This document shows, piece by piece, positions 8,880 to 18,759 of a DNA stretch of 64,000 bases. This DNA is from Beijerinckiaceae bacterium (GTDB lineage Bacteria; Pseudomonadota; Alphaproteobacteria; Rhizobiales; Beijerinckiaceae). The stretch covers positions 39,902 through 103,901 of the forward strand of contig CANJNI010000012.1 of assembly GCA_947475995.1 (NCBI GenBank). Direction: 5' to 3'. Positions within the stretch are counted from its first letter, which is position 1; each line of letters begins with the position of its first letter. Under the pieces are notes generated by a model. The model had not been told where the DNA came from. It saw only the letters and a list, made by a program, of their open reading frames with translations, and did no database searches. Both the position numbers and the translations under genes were made by a program.

Positions 8880-11800
8880 ATGTCCGATCTCAAACGCGCG
8901 GTTGCTGAAATCGGCCGCGGCGCTTCGCTGGACCTCACATCGGTTCCGGACGGTTTCGACGCTTTCGTGATAGCCGATATTGCGCGCGCGCTTGCGGTTG
9001 CAGGCGAGAAGCGCTCGGCCGTGCTGGTGCATGTGGCGCGCGACGCCCAGCGCTCCCGCGCGTTTCAGGAAGCCCTGACCTTCGCTGCGCCGCATTTCGA
9101 CATTCTTGATTTTCCCTCTTGGGACGGCCAGCCCTACGATCGCGTATCGCCGAACGGTTCGATCACCTCGAAGCGCATGACGGTGCTGTCGCGCCTTGCC
9201 CGTACGCGATCGTCGGTCGAGAAGCCGCGCATTCTCTGCACCACTGTCGAGGCGATGGTGCAGCGCGTGCCGCCGATCAAGTGGATCAACATCGAGAGTT
9301 TCTCCGCCGCTCCCGGCAATGCGCTCGATATGGACGTTCTGGCGCGCTGGCTGGAGGTAAACGGCTTCACCCGTTCCAGCACGGTGCGCGACACCGGCGA
9401 ATATGCCGTGCGGGGCGGCATTCTGGACCTTCACGCACCCGGGATGCCGCTGCCGATACGCCTGGATTTTTTCGGCGATACGCTGGAGTCGATCCGCACC
9501 TTCGATCCGGAGACGCAGCGCACCGTTGGCCAGTTGCGGTCGCTCGATCTTGTGCCGATGAGCGAGGTTCAACTCACCACGGAATCGATGCGCCGCTTCC
9601 GGCAGGGCTATGTGGCGCAGTTCGGCGCGCAGACGCGCGGCGACACGCTTTATGAAGCCATCAGCGAAGGCCGCCGCCATCCGGGCATGGAGCACTGGCT
9701 GCCGCTGTTTTATGAATCAACCGATACGTTGTTCGATTATCTGGCAGGCGCGCCGCTGGTTCTGGATGCGCAGGCCGAGGAATCTGCGGCCGAACGCCTC
9801 TCGCAGATCAAGGATTATTACGACGCCCGCAAGCAGCAATATGATGTCGATCAGGCGAACGCGACCTACAAGCCGCTGCCGCCCCATTCCCTCTATTTGT
9901 CGCCGACCGACTGGCGCGTGCGCCTCGACGGCTGCACGCTCGTGCGCGTTTCTCCTTTCGCCAGGCCCGAAGGGGGCGCGAACCCGGCCGTCGACTGCGG
10001 CGGCCGTTCGGGACGTAATTTTGCGCCCGAACGCGCCGACGAAAACGCCAATGTATTCGAGGCGCTGATCGCCCATATCCGCGCTCTGCACGAGAAGCGC
10101 CGCAAGGTGATCGTCGCGGGCTGGTCGGACGGGTCGCGCGAGCGTCTCGCGACGGTGCTGGCCGAACACGGCATGAAAGCGGCTGAGCTTGTTTCGTCGC
10201 TCGATCAGGCTCTGGCGGTGCAGTCGCCGAAAGTTGCGCTCGCCGTCATCGGCATCGAGGCGGGTTTCGAGGCGGGCGATCTCGTCATCATCGGCGAGCA
10301 GGATGTGCTGGGCGACCGGCTCATTCGCCAGCGCCGCAAGGTGCGCCGCGCCCAGGACTTCCTGAGCGAAGTCGCCGCTCTGTCGCCCGGCGATCTGGTC
10401 GTGCATGTCGATCACGGCATCGGGCGCTTCGTAGGTTTGCGGACGATCGAGGCTGCTGGCGCGCCGCACGATTGTCTCGAACTGCATTATGCGGGCGGCG
10501 ACAAGCTGTTCCTGCCGGTCGAAAATCTCGAACTTCTGTCGCGCTACGGCTCGGAAGATACCGAAGCGCAGCTGGATAAGCTGGGCGGCCTTGGGTGGCA
10601 GACCCGCAAGGCGCGGATGAAGAAGCGCATTCGCGAGATGGCGCATGCACTTATAAAGATCGCAGCCGCGCGCCAGCTTCACGCTGCGCCTCGCCTGCTG
10701 CCCGCCGAAGGCGCTTACGACGAATTCTGCGCGCGCTTCCCCTATGACGAAACGGAAGATCAGCAGAACGCCATCGATGCCGTCATCGACGATCTCGGCA
10801 AGGGCCGCCCGATGGATCGTCTCATCTGCGGCGATGTTGGATTCGGCAAGACGGAAGTCGCATTGCGGGCGGCCTTTGCGGTTGCGCTGAATGGCAAGCA
10901 GGTCGCCGTCGTGGTGCCGACAACCTTGCTGGCGCGTCAGCACTACAAGACGTTCTCGCAACGCTTTGCGGGTCTTCCGGTGCGCGTCGCGCAAATGTCC
11001 CGCATGGTCAGTGCGGCGGATATGAAGGCCGCCAAGCAGGGCGTCGCGTCGGGCGATATCGATATTGTGGTCGGCACCCATGCGGTGCTCGGCAAGACCG
11101 TCCAGTTCAAGGATCTGGGCCTCGTCATCATCGACGAGGAGCAGCACTTCGGCGTCGCCCACAAGGAGCGTCTGAAGGAACTGCGCGCCGAGATTCACGT
11201 ATTGACCCTGTCGGCCACTCCGATTCCGCGCACCTTGCAGCTCGCCCTGACTGGCGTGCGCGAGCTTTCGATCATCGCTACGCCGCCGGTGGATCGTCTC
11301 GCGGTCCGCACGCTCATCACGCCTTTCGACGAGCTCATCGTGCGCGAAGCTTTGCTGCGCGAGCGCTACCGCGGCGGACAGTCCTTCTATGTTTGTCCCC
11401 GCATCGAGGACATAGAGGACGTCACGACATTTCTCCGAAGCCAGGCGCCCGAATGCAAGTTCGTGGTCGCGCACGGGCAGATGGCGGCGACCGAGCTGGA
11501 AGAAAAAATGTCGGCCTTCTATGAGGGCAAATACGACATTCTGGTTTCGACCGCGATTGTCGAATCCGGCCTCGACATTCCAACCGCCAACACGCTCATT
11601 GTGCATCGCGCCGACATGTTCGGTCTTGCGGCGCTTTACCAGTTGCGCGGCCGGGTCGGGCGTTCGAAGACGCGCGCTTACGCGATCTTCACCGTTCCGG
11701 CGACGCGCACCATGACGCCGCAGGCCGAGAAGCGCCTGAAGGTGCTGCAGACTCTCGACACGCTTGGCGCAGGCTTCCAGTTGGCGAGCCACGATCTCGA

Positions 11801-12395
11801 TATTCGCGGCGCAGGCAATCTGCTCGGCGACGAACAGTCAGGCCACATCAAGGAAGTCGGCTACGAACTCTATCAGCAGATGCTTGAAGACGCCGTGACG
11901 GCGTTGAAAGCAGGCATCGAGGAGCCTGCAGAAGAAACCTGGTCGCCCAACATCACCATCGGCGCGCCGGTCACGATTCCGGAAGACTATGTGGCGGACC
12001 TCACGCTTCGTCTCTCGCTCTATCGTCGCCTGTCGACGATGGACACGGACGACGAGATCGAGACCTTCGCGGCCGAGATGATCGACCGGTTCGGCCCGAT
12101 GCCGCCCGAAGTGCAGCAGTTGATGAAGCTCATGTCCATCAAGGCCCTCTGCCGCAAGGCCCATGTGGAAAAGGTCGATGCCGGCCCGAAGGGCGTTATC
12201 GTGGCATTCCGCGACAATTCCTTCGCCAATCCTGCGGGCCTCGTGAAATATGTCGCCCAGCAGGGTTCGGAAGCAAAAGTGCGGCCCGACATGAAGATCG
12301 TCTTCATCCGCGATTTCGAAACGGTGGACGAACGGCTCGAAGGCACGCGCGTCATCATGCGGGCGCTGGTCGGCATTGCAGGCAAGAAGTCGTAA
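8880..12395 (+). CDS. mfd: Transcription-repair coupling factor
   Basis: At 1171 residues this is full length for Mfd. A UvrB-like N-terminal part (DFPSWDGQPYDRVSPN) is followed by the RNA-polymerase-interacting domain at about 480-550 (GDLVVHVDHGIGRF), and a RecG-like translocase core with Walker A ICGDVGFGKTEVA, DEEQ box IIDEEQHFGV, TLSATPIPRTLQ and YQLRGRVGRS. The C-terminal D7 domain closes the protein. Mfd removes RNA polymerase stalled at lesions and recruits UvrA. It is translated immediately after sdhE with no gap. Confidence 0.98.
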   Translation: MSDLKRAVAEIGRGASLDLTSVPDGFDAFVIADIARALAVAGEKRSAVLVHVARDAQRSRAFQEALTFAAPHFDILDFPSWDGQPYDRVSPNGSITSKRMTVLSRLARTRSSVEKPRILCTTVEAMVQRVPPIKWINIESFSAAPGNALDMDVLARWLEVNGFTRSSTVRDTGEYAVRGGILDLHAPGMPLPIRLDFFGDTLESIRTFDPETQRTVGQLRSLDLVPMSEVQLTTESMRRFRQGYVAQFGAQTRGDTLYEAISEGRRHPGMEHWLPLFYESTDTLFDYLAGAPLVLDAQAEESAAERLSQIKDYYDARKQQYDVDQANATYKPLPPHSLYLSPTDWRVRLDGCTLVRVSPFARPEGGANPAVDCGGRSGRNFAPERADENANVFEALIAHIRALHEKRRKVIVAGWSDGSRERLATVLAEHGMKAAELVSSLDQALAVQSPKVALAVIGIEAGFEAGDLVIIGEQDVLGDRLIRQRRKVRRAQDFLSEVAALSPGDLVVHVDHGIGRFVGLRTIEAAGAPHDCLELHYAGGDKLFLPVENLELLSRYGSEDTEAQLDKLGGLGWQTRKARMKKRIREMAHALIKIAAARQLHAAPRLLPAEGAYDEFCARFPYDETEDQQNAIDAVIDDLGKGRPMDRLICGDVGFGKTEVALRAAFAVALNGKQVAVVVPTTLLARQHYKTFSQRFAGLPVRVAQMSRMVSAADMKAAKQGVASGDIDIVVGTHAVLGKTVQFKDLGLVIIDEEQHFGVAHKERLKELRAEIHVLTLSATPIPRTLQLALTGVRELSIIATPPVDRLAVRTLITPFDELIVREALLRERYRGGQSFYVCPRIEDIEDVTTFLRSQAPECKFVVAHGQMAATELEEKMSAFYEGKYDILVSTAIVESGLDIPTANTLIVHRADMFGLAALYQLRGRVGRSKTRAYAIFTVPATRTMTPQAEKRLKVLQTLDTLGAGFQLASHDLDIRGAGNLLGDEQSGHIKEVGYELYQQMLEDAVTALKAGIEEPAEETWSPNITIGAPVTIPEDYVADLTLRLSLYRRLSTMDTDDEIETFAAEMIDRFGPMPPEVQQLMKLMSIKALCRKAHVEKVDAGPKGVIVAFRDNSFANPAGLVKYVAQQGSEAKVRPDMKIVFIRDFETVDERLEGTRVIMRALVGIAGKKS

Positions 12396-12398
12396 GGC

Positions 12399-13058
12399 TC
12401 ACGCCTCGCGATTTTTCGCCAGCGCCTGCCGCATCGCATCAACGATGACTTCCGAAGGCTGCGCGCCTGACAGGCCGAACTTGCCGTCGATGATGAAGAA
12501 CGGAACGCCATTGACGCCCATGCGGACGGCTGAGGCGATCTCGGACTGCACGTCGCTCGCTTCAAGATCAGTATCGAGCCGCAGCCTGACAGCTTCGCGA
12601 TCCAGCCCGCATTCGGCCGCCAAATCGGCCAGAAAATCGCGGTCGCCGATGTCCTTGCCTTCGACGAAATAGGCGCGGAACAATCGGTCCACGATGGCCT
12701 GTTGCGCGCCGCTGCCGAAAGCCCAGCGGATCAGCCGGTGGGCGTCGAGCGTGTTCGGGGATTTCTCAATTCTGTCGAACGCGAAAGGGATGCCGGCTTC
12801 GCGCCCCAGAGATTCGATGCGTTCGTGAATGGTGCTGACCCGGTCCTTGCCGAATTTCTTTTCAAGATATTCGCGGCGATCAATGCCGCCCTGCGGGATC
12901 GTCGGATCGAGCTGAAAAGGCCGCCAGTTCACCTGCACGTCGGCGTCGTTGAACTGCGCCAGCGCGTCTTCGAGGCGCTTCTTGCCCACATAACACCAGG
13001 GGCAGACGACGTCCGATACGACATCGTTGGTGAGTTGGGGGCGAGAAGAATCCGTCAT
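12399..13058 (-). CDS. DsbA-family thioredoxin-fold oxidoreductase, FrnE-like
   Basis: The 219-residue protein has a thioredoxin fold with helical insertion and the active-site motif CPWC at residues 19-22 in DVVCPWCYVGKKRLE. This and the later block GVNGVPFFIIDGKFGLSGAQ are characteristic of the FrnE/DSBA-like 2-hydroxychromene isomerase branch. There is no signal peptide, so it likely acts in the cytoplasm as a dithiol oxidoreductase. Its ATG (13056-13058) lies directly behind the stop of the damaged AMP-ligase gene (13060-13062), so the two were probably one transcript. It is convergent with mfd, 3 bp away. Confidence 0.88.
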   Translation of the reverse strand: MTDSSRPQLTNDVVSDVVCPWCYVGKKRLEDALAQFNDADVQVNWRPFQLDPTIPQGGIDRREYLEKKFGKDRVSTIHERIESLGREAGIPFAFDRIEKSPNTLDAHRLIRWAFGSGAQQAIVDRLFRAYFVEGKDIGDRDFLADLAAECGLDREAVRLRLDTDLEASDVQSEIASAVRMGVNGVPFFIIDGKFGLSGAQPSEVIVDAMRQALAKNREA

Positions 13059-13059
13059 G

Positions 13060-14204
13060 TCATGAACCTGGCGATGTTACCGCGCATCCCTGGAGCGCGC
13101 CGTCTGCGGAGTCGCGCCGCACCGCGACTGTCGAATGATTGTCCAGCGTGATCATATGCGGCTCGATGGCCGGCGGAACCGGAGATCCTGCAGTTCGCGC
13201 TTCCGCCACGGCTGCAAACTCACCTATCGCATAGAGATCGACGCAGGGAGCGCGCCTCGCCTCGGGCGCAAGCAGCGGCGCCTGTTTCGCGGCCGCGTCG
13301 GCACGATCGCCGCGGGAGAGGCAAACAAGCGTTCGAGTCCTTGAAACATCCGACAGACCCGCATGGTCGACAGCCTCCAGCATCGCAGCCGGGATGATGA
13401 TGTGGGCAGCAGCAGACGATGCGGCCTCTGCGAAAACCTGCGAGGAAGGCGCGTCGAGAAGGATCAGGCCGGCGCCGGTCAGCAGGCTTGCAAAAGGTCC
13501 CGTCGCGAGACCGGCGAATGTGCGGGCGCGAAAGTGGTCAGCAGCGGCGCGTCGGAGCCGATATGGGCGCGCGCGGCGAAATCGAGCGCAGCCGCGACCA
13601 GCGTGCTTTGCCGGTGTTTGACAAGCACCCCGTTTTCCGCAGCCGTCAGAATTCCGGCAGTTTGGGATGGCTTCACATCCGGCGCGCCTTCTGCGAGCAG
13701 ACGCGGATCAAAAGGCGCTGCGCCGTCGACCTCGATCCCACCGACGGAGCAGACCATCCGCACGTCCGACGCGAGAGCGGCGACCGAAAAAAGCATCTCG
13801 ATGGCCGATTCCGCGCCCGGACGAGCTTCACCGATCAGCGCGACAGCGCCGCTCTGGCGCGCAAGAGCGCCGAGGTTTCCGGCGCTCATGTGCAAAGGCG
13901 TCACAACGGCATCGAGGCCGGCGCGCAGCGCCGCCGCCAGCGCGATCACTGAATTGATCGAAGCGCCGAGGTTCAGCAGGACGCGGTCCTGCGGCCTCAA
14001 TCCCGTCCGCCGCAATGCACCGGCGAGTCCGTGCGCGCGCCGGTCGAATTCCGCAAAGCTGAGACTGAGCGGCCCCGCCGCAGTATATTCGGCGAGCCCC
14101 ACATGGTCGGGCCGCAGATGCGCGGCGCCTGACAGCAGAGTATGGAAGTCGAAGCGATTGAGCAGGTCCGCCACATGGCTCACGGACGCGGCGGACATCG
14201 TCAT
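13060..14204 (-). pseudogene. AMP-dependent acyl-CoA synthetase/ligase-like gene with a frameshift
   Basis: The first reading frame starts at the ATG 14202-14204 (overlapping the stop of the upstream binding-protein gene as ATGA) and runs to a stop at 13479. It resembles the N-terminal part of AMP-forming ligases: SLSFAEFDRRAHGLAGALRRTGLRPQDRVLLNLG. In the next frame, similarity continues without a gap as GLATGPFASLLTGAGLILLD through AAMLEAVDHAGLSDVS to a stop at 13060. The switch fits a single-base deletion in or near the CCC run at about 13518-13530. The combined product of about 380 residues is shorter than most ligases and lacks a clear C-terminal lid, so it may also be truncated. A sequencing error cannot be excluded. 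Confidence 0.75.
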
Positions 14205-16057
14205 GGCCTCTTCATCCACCATGAATCGAGCGTCGAACTGAACAGCGGCGCGGCATAACGGCCCATTCGCGGCGGGTGCTGCAGCTTCGTCGAATAGGCG
14301 AACCATTGATTGGGCGTGTGAAACAGCGGCACGATGTAGAAGCCCGACAGCAGCACGCGATCATAGGCGCGCACGGCGGCGACGAAATCCTCGCGGGTTT
14401 CCGACGCGAGCATCTTTACGATGAGCGCATCGACCGCAGGCGAGCGCACGCCTGCAAGATTGAACGACGCTTCCTGATCCGCGCTCGCCGACCCCCAGCG
14501 CGAACGCTGTTCGTTGCCCGGCGAGGATGTCGCCGTCCAGGTCCCGATCATCATATCAAAATCGAACTTCTGGCGGCGGCGCTGGTACTGGACCTCGTCC
14601 ACCACTCTCACGCGCGCCTCGACCCCGATGCGGCGCAGGGATTCGGAAAAGTTCAGCGACAGCCGCTCCTGGTTGCGGTCGGTGACGAGAATTTCGAAAT
14701 CGAATTTCTTTCCGTCCGCAATGCGCGCCATTTCTCCGCGCACGATCTGGTAGCCTGCCTCGCGGAAAAGGCGCACGGCCTGCTGGGCGCTTGCGCGGTC
14801 CCGCCCGCTCCCGTCTGAAGAGGCGGGCGCCCATTTGCCGTCCAGAATGTCTTCACGCACCACGCCCGGAAAAGGCGACAGTAGCGCACGCTCGCGCGCA
14901 TCGGCGGGGCGCCCGGTCGAGGCAAGATCGGATTCGTCGAAGAAGCTTTTCGTGCGTGTGTAGAGCTTGCCGTAGAGATTGGCGTTGATCCATTCGAAGT
15001 CGAACATGTAGCTGATCGCTTCGCGGATGCGCACATCCTGAAACAACGGCTTGCGCGTGTTGAACGCAAATCCCTGCATGCCCTTGGTGCCGCCCAGTGG
15101 CAGGCTCTCGCGCGCCATGCGACCGTCATTGAGGGCAGGGAAGTCATATCCGGTCAGCCAGCGTGTTGGATTTGTCTCGTCCCGGTAATCCACGAGGCCC
15201 GCCTTGAAGGCTTCGTAAAGGCTGTTGCCGTCGCGGAAATATTCGATGCGGATTTCATCGAAATTGTAGAGGCCGCGATGCAGCGGCAAATCATTCGCCC
15301 AATAGTCCGGATTGCGTTTCAACAGCAGCAGTTCGCCCGGTTTCACATCGACGATCCGGTACGGCCCCGTGGCGACCGGCGGCTCGAGGGTCGTTTCCTC
15401 GAATTTGGCCGCATCTAGCGCGTGTTTCGGCAACACCGGCATCAGGCCGAGCGTCAGTGGCATTTCCCGGTCGCCGATGCCTGACAGGTCGTACCGGATC
15501 GTGCGAGCGTCCGGCGTATCGACCGCCTTCACGAGAGAGAACGCGGCGCGTTGCTGCGGGCGTCCCCGGGTCTTCAGCAAATCGAATGTAAAGCGAATGT
15601 CGGCGGATGTCACGGGCGCACCATCCGAGAAGCGCGCCTCCGGCCGCAAGCGAAACTGCACATAGCTGCGCGCCGCATCCGTCTCCACCGATTCCGCCAC
15701 GAGGCCATAGAGCGAGAATGGCTCATCGGTCGACCGCGTCATCAGCGTCTGGAAAATATTGCCCGTCAGGCCCTGCGAGGTGGACCCGGCTTTGAGATTG
15801 TACGGATTGAGGCTGTCGAACGTGCCCTGATAGCCGATGGAGACGCGCCCGCCCTTCGGGGCGTCCGGATTGGCGTAGGGCAGGTGCGGAAAGTCGGCCG
15901 GCAGCGCGGGCTCGCCATGCATGGCGATGCCGTGGCTGATCTGGCCGCCGGTCTGGGCGCGCGCTGATTCCTTCCGCCAGACGCCCGCAAGCGGCGCGGC
16001 GGCCAGTGTTGCTGCGGCCCCCTTCAGGAAGCGGCGGCGAATCGCGCTTGTTCTCAT
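14201..16057 (-). CDS. Extracellular solute-binding protein, peptide/YejA-like (SBP family 5), Tat-exported
   Basis: The 618-residue protein begins with a Tat-type signal (IRRRFLKGAAATLAAAPLAG). The rest is an SBP_bac_5 domain: ANPDAPKGGRVSIGYQGTFDSLNPYNLK, FRLRPEARFSDGAPVTSADIRFTFD and the RNPDYWANDL block, all like YejA, the peptide-binding subunit of the YejABEF importer. No permease or ATPase genes lie next to it, so the transporter partner is elsewhere or lost. Its stop overlaps the ATG of the damaged AMP-ligase gene, indicating one operon running toward the FrnE-like gene. Confidence 0.9.
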   Translation of the reverse strand: MRTSAIRRRFLKGAAATLAAAPLAGVWRKESARAQTGGQISHGIAMHGEPALPADFPHLPYANPDAPKGGRVSIGYQGTFDSLNPYNLKAGSTSQGLTGNIFQTLMTRSTDEPFSLYGLVAESVETDAARSYVQFRLRPEARFSDGAPVTSADIRFTFDLLKTRGRPQQRAAFSLVKAVDTPDARTIRYDLSGIGDREMPLTLGLMPVLPKHALDAAKFEETTLEPPVATGPYRIVDVKPGELLLLKRNPDYWANDLPLHRGLYNFDEIRIEYFRDGNSLYEAFKAGLVDYRDETNPTRWLTGYDFPALNDGRMARESLPLGGTKGMQGFAFNTRKPLFQDVRIREAISYMFDFEWINANLYGKLYTRTKSFFDESDLASTGRPADARERALLSPFPGVVREDILDGKWAPASSDGSGRDRASAQQAVRLFREAGYQIVRGEMARIADGKKFDFEILVTDRNQERLSLNFSESLRRIGVEARVRVVDEVQYQRRRQKFDFDMMIGTWTATSSPGNEQRSRWGSASADQEASFNLAGVRSPAVDALIVKMLASETREDFVAAVRAYDRVLLSGFYIVPLFHTPNQWFAYSTKLQHPPRMGRYAAPLFSSTLDSWWMKRP

Positions 16058-16338
16058 GGCGACAAACTAGTCAAAACAGCGTCTCGCGTCATGGTCGGAG
16101 CGGCGAAACCCCGCCCGATACAGGAAGATGCGTTTAAAATGCAGGGTGGTTCTGCAATCGTGACAGGTTTGCACTGGAAAGCCCGCCCCGAAACCGCTAA
16201 GAGGCATTGTCACTCTTGAGCCGCATTCAGGCGCGAAAGAGATGCGTTGCTCGGCCGCCCACGCGCCTGCGCCGGAGTCCGTTGAATAATCTGGTACGCC
16301 CCGCCACGTCGGGCTGCGGCCACCTGAAAGGAAAGTGC

Positions 16339-17097
16339 ATGGCTATTTCTCGCACCCAAATTGGCGTTGCCGCAGTGGCGATGGCGCTTGCCTTCGGCGG
16401 TCAGGCCGTGGCCCAGCAGCCGCAGCAGAATCGCCCGGCCCAGCAGCGTCCGGCCCAGCCGGCGCAGCAGCAGAAGCCGCCGGCTCAGGCCCAGCAGGAG
16501 GCGCCCGGCCAGGGTCCGACCCGGGTCGAGCTGAAGCCGTCGCAGGGCGAGTGGACGAAGGTTTGCGGCAAGGATCAGGTCGCCAACAAGGAAATCTGCT
16601 ACACGACTCGCGATTTCGGCACCGCCCCCGACCAGCCGCCGGTTCTGGCGGTCGCCGTTTATGACGTGAAGGGCGACGACACCAAAATTGTCCGCCTGCT
16701 GATGCCGATTGGTCTGCTGCTGCGTCCGGGCTTCCGCTTCGCGGTGGACAAGGGCGCGACCCTCGAAGGCGGCTTCGAAATTTGCTTCCCGAACGGTTGC
16801 TTCGCGGAATCGAAGGTCAAGCAGCCGACGATCGACCAGATCAAGAAGGGTCAGGTCCTGAATGTCAGCGTCAAGAACCAGATGGCGGCGGAAGTGATCT
16901 TCTCGGTCCCGCTCGAAGGGTTCGGCAAGGCGTTTGACGGCGCGGCCATCGACCCGGCGGTTCTGCAGGCCAAGCAGGAAGAGCTCCAGAAGGCCATGCA
17001 GAAGCAGGCCGAGGAACAGCGCAAGGCGCTCGAGGGCGCTGGCGGCGCTGTTCCGGGCGCCCCGGGCGCGGCTCCGGCTCCTGCCGCTCCGCGCTGA
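16339..17097 (+). CDS. Invasion-associated locus B (IalB) family protein
   Basis: The 252-residue protein has a signal peptide (IGVAAVAMALAFGGQAVAQ), then a Gln/Pro/Ala-rich linker of about 40 residues (repeats such as RPAQQRPAQPAQQ), then the IalB domain: EWTKVCGKD with a later ICYTTRDFGT and the paired FEICFPNGCF cysteines. A charged helical tail ends in Pro/Ala/Gly-rich sequence. IalB-type proteins are periplasmic or outer-membrane-associated; in Bartonella one is needed for erythrocyte invasion, but most alphaproteobacterial members have no known role. The ATG at 16339 follows GAAAGGAAAG. A rho-independent terminator follows. Confidence 0.88.
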   Translation: MAISRTQIGVAAVAMALAFGGQAVAQQPQQNRPAQQRPAQPAQQQKPPAQAQQEAPGQGPTRVELKPSQGEWTKVCGKDQVANKEICYTTRDFGTAPDQPPVLAVAVYDVKGDDTKIVRLLMPIGLLLRPGFRFAVDKGATLEGGFEICFPNGCFAESKVKQPTIDQIKKGQVLNVSVKNQMAAEVIFSVPLEGFGKAFDGAAIDPAVLQAKQEELQKAMQKQAEEQRKALEGAGGAVPGAPGAAPAPAAPR

Positions 17098-17116
17098 GAC
17101 GCCTGAAAACCAAAGC

Positions 17117-17145
17117 AAAAGGCCCGGTTCGACCGGGCCTTTTTG
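17117..17145 (+). terminator. Rho-independent terminator of the IalB-family gene
   Basis: A perfect 9-bp stem (17121-17129 with 17133-17141) with a TCG loop is preceded by A-residues and followed by TTTTT. It starts about 20 bp after the stop codon. Because the A-run on the left becomes a T-run on the other strand, it may also end transcription of nothing known from the right, but hspQ is convergent and would read into it. Confidence 0.9.
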
Positions 17146-17188
17146 TTGTCCGCAATGCTGTTTCGCAGCCTTCTGGGGCTTTCGCCCG

Positions 17189-17518
17189 CTAGTGTCCCGT
17201 CTGGGCCTTCATCCGGTATGCGCCCGCCCCGACGGGCTCGAAAGATGCGGCGACCTGTGGATGGCGGATCGGGTCGCCTGATTCATCGGCCAACAGGTTC
17301 TGCTCGGAAACATAGGCCGTGTATTCGGTTTCGGCGTTTTCGGCGTAGAGGTGGTAAAATGGCTGGTTCTTCCGGGGGCGCACATCCGCCGGAATCGAAT
17401 TCCACCATTCGTCAGTATTGTTGAATTCCGGATCGACGTCGTAGATCACGCCCCGGAACGGATATTTCCGGTGCCGGACCACCTGCCCGATTCCGAATTT
17501 GGCTTCACGGACAATCAT
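17189..17518 (-). CDS. hspQ: Heat shock protein HspQ
   Basis: The 109-residue protein contains the HspQ/YccV DNA-binding-like fold: AKFGIGQVVRHRKYPFRGVIYDVDPEF followed by RPRKNQPFYHLYAEN and YVSEQNLLADESGDPIRHP. In enterobacteria HspQ modulates Lon substrate choice and hemimethylated DNA binding; lon itself lies at 42.4 kb here. I chose the ATG at 17518 because similarity begins there; an in-frame ATG at 17563 would add 15 residues. It is convergent with the IalB gene and shares its terminator region. Confidence 0.92.
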   Translation of the reverse strand: MIVREAKFGIGQVVRHRKYPFRGVIYDVDPEFNNTDEWWNSIPADVRPRKNQPFYHLYAENAETEYTAYVSEQNLLADESGDPIRHPQVAASFEPVGAGAYRMKAQTGH

Positions 17519-17600
17519 CGCAAAACCCTTGTGCGGCCAGCCATCTGGGTAGGACGGCCTCAACCATGTGTCAACTCACGGATTTTGAGCGGTTTTTGCT

Positions 17601-18641
17601 TCACAATCCGTAGAGTTTGGCGAAATCGGCGTCGCGCGCCGCTACCTGTCGGGCAAGATCGACGATGACCTTGGCCTGCTTCCAGGTCGCGTCATCCTGC
17701 ATCTTGCCGTCGATCATCACGGCGCCGGACCCGTCCGGCATGGCGTCCAGAATGCGCCTTGCGAACGCCACTTCTACGGCGTCGGGCGAGAACACCCTTT
17801 TGGCGATGTCGATCTGGGACGGGTGCAGCGACCATGCGCCCGCGCAGCCCATCAGGAAGGCGTTGCGGAACTGCGCCTCGCAGGCGGCGGGGTCCGAGAA
17901 GTCACCGAACGGCCCGTAGAAGGGCTTGATTCCGTTGGCCGCGCAGGCGTCCACCATCTTGGCGACCGTATAGTGCCAAAGGTCCTGCTGGAATGCAGCG
18001 CGCTCCGCGCCCGGTGCGGCGTCGGCCAGAACCTTGTAGTCCGGGTGGCCGCCGCCGACGCGGGTCGTCTTCATGGCGCGGGAGGCGGCGAGATCAGCCG
18101 GCCCGAGGCTCATGCCGTGCATGCGGGGAGAAGCGGCCGCGATGGCGTCCACATTCTTCACCCCTTCGGCCGTCTCGAGAATAGCGTGGATCAGAATCGG
18201 CTTTTTGACCTGATGCCGCGCCTCAAGCTGCGCCAGAAGCTGGTCGAGGTAGTGGATGTCCCACGACCCCTCGACCTTGGGGAGCATCACCACATCCAGC
18301 TTGCTCCCGATGGCGGCGACGATCTGCATCACGTCGTCCAGCATCCACGGCGAGTTCAGCGCGTTGATGCGCACCCACAGGCCCGTCGAACCGAAATCGA
18401 CCGCGCGCCCCATCTCGATGAAGCCGGAGCGCGCCGCCTCCTTGGCCTCGACCGGAACGGCGTCCTCCAGATTCCCGAGCACCACATCGACCTGCCGGGC
18501 CAGATCGCCGACCCGGCCGCGCACCTTCTCGTTATGGGGCGGCACGAAATGGATCATGCGTTCGACCCGCACCGGCAATTCGCGCAGCGGGGCGGGGGCG
18601 CCGATCGCCAGCGGCTCGAAGAATTTGCGCGGCAGCTTCAT
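17601..18641 (-). CDS. CoA ester lyase of the HpcH/HpaI (malyl-CoA lyase/CitE) family
   Basis: The 346-residue TIM-barrel protein has the family blocks [16 protein letters not shown] (Mg-binding acidic residues), [28 protein letters not shown] and the long [10 protein letters not shown] segment. The C-terminal part [11 protein letters not shown] with [11 protein letters not shown] closely resembles malyl-CoA lyases. Such enzymes cleave or form (S)-malyl-CoA and beta-methylmalyl-CoA, or act as malyl-CoA thioesterases. The N-terminal start differs from the canonical MclA, so I call it a paralogue and leave the reaction open. The ATG at 18641 follows GGAGGATCC. Confidence 0.87.
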   Translation of the reverse strand: MKLPRKFFEPLAIGAPAPLRELPVRVERMIHFVPPHNEKVRGRVGDLARQVDVVLGNLEDAVPVEAKEAARSGFIEMGRAVDFGSTGLWVRINALNSPWMLDDVMQIVAAIGSKLDVVMLPKVEGSWDIHYLDQLLAQLEARHQVKKPILIHAILETAEGVKNVDAIAAASPRMHGMSLGPADLAASRAMKTTRVGGGHPDYKVLADAAPGAERAAFQQDLWHYTVAKMVDACAANGIKPFYGPFGDFSDPAACEAQFRNAFLMGCAGAWSLHPSQIDIAKRVFSPDAVEVAFARRILDAMPDGSGAVMIDGKMQDDATWKQAKVIVDLARQVAARDADFAKLYGL

Positions 18642-18759
18642 GGATCCTCCGGATTTCTGCACCGCACAATAGTGCCGTGCCGGCGGCTTGGGCAACTGCG
18701 CCATTATGCGGAAGCCTGCGCCGGTTGCCGCCAGCGACGGCTTGCGACACGATGGCGCA

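Noticed and set aside
9717-11792. 691-codon open frame antisense to mfd
   Set aside because: Same shadow pattern over a clear mfd gene; no start site or motif supports it.
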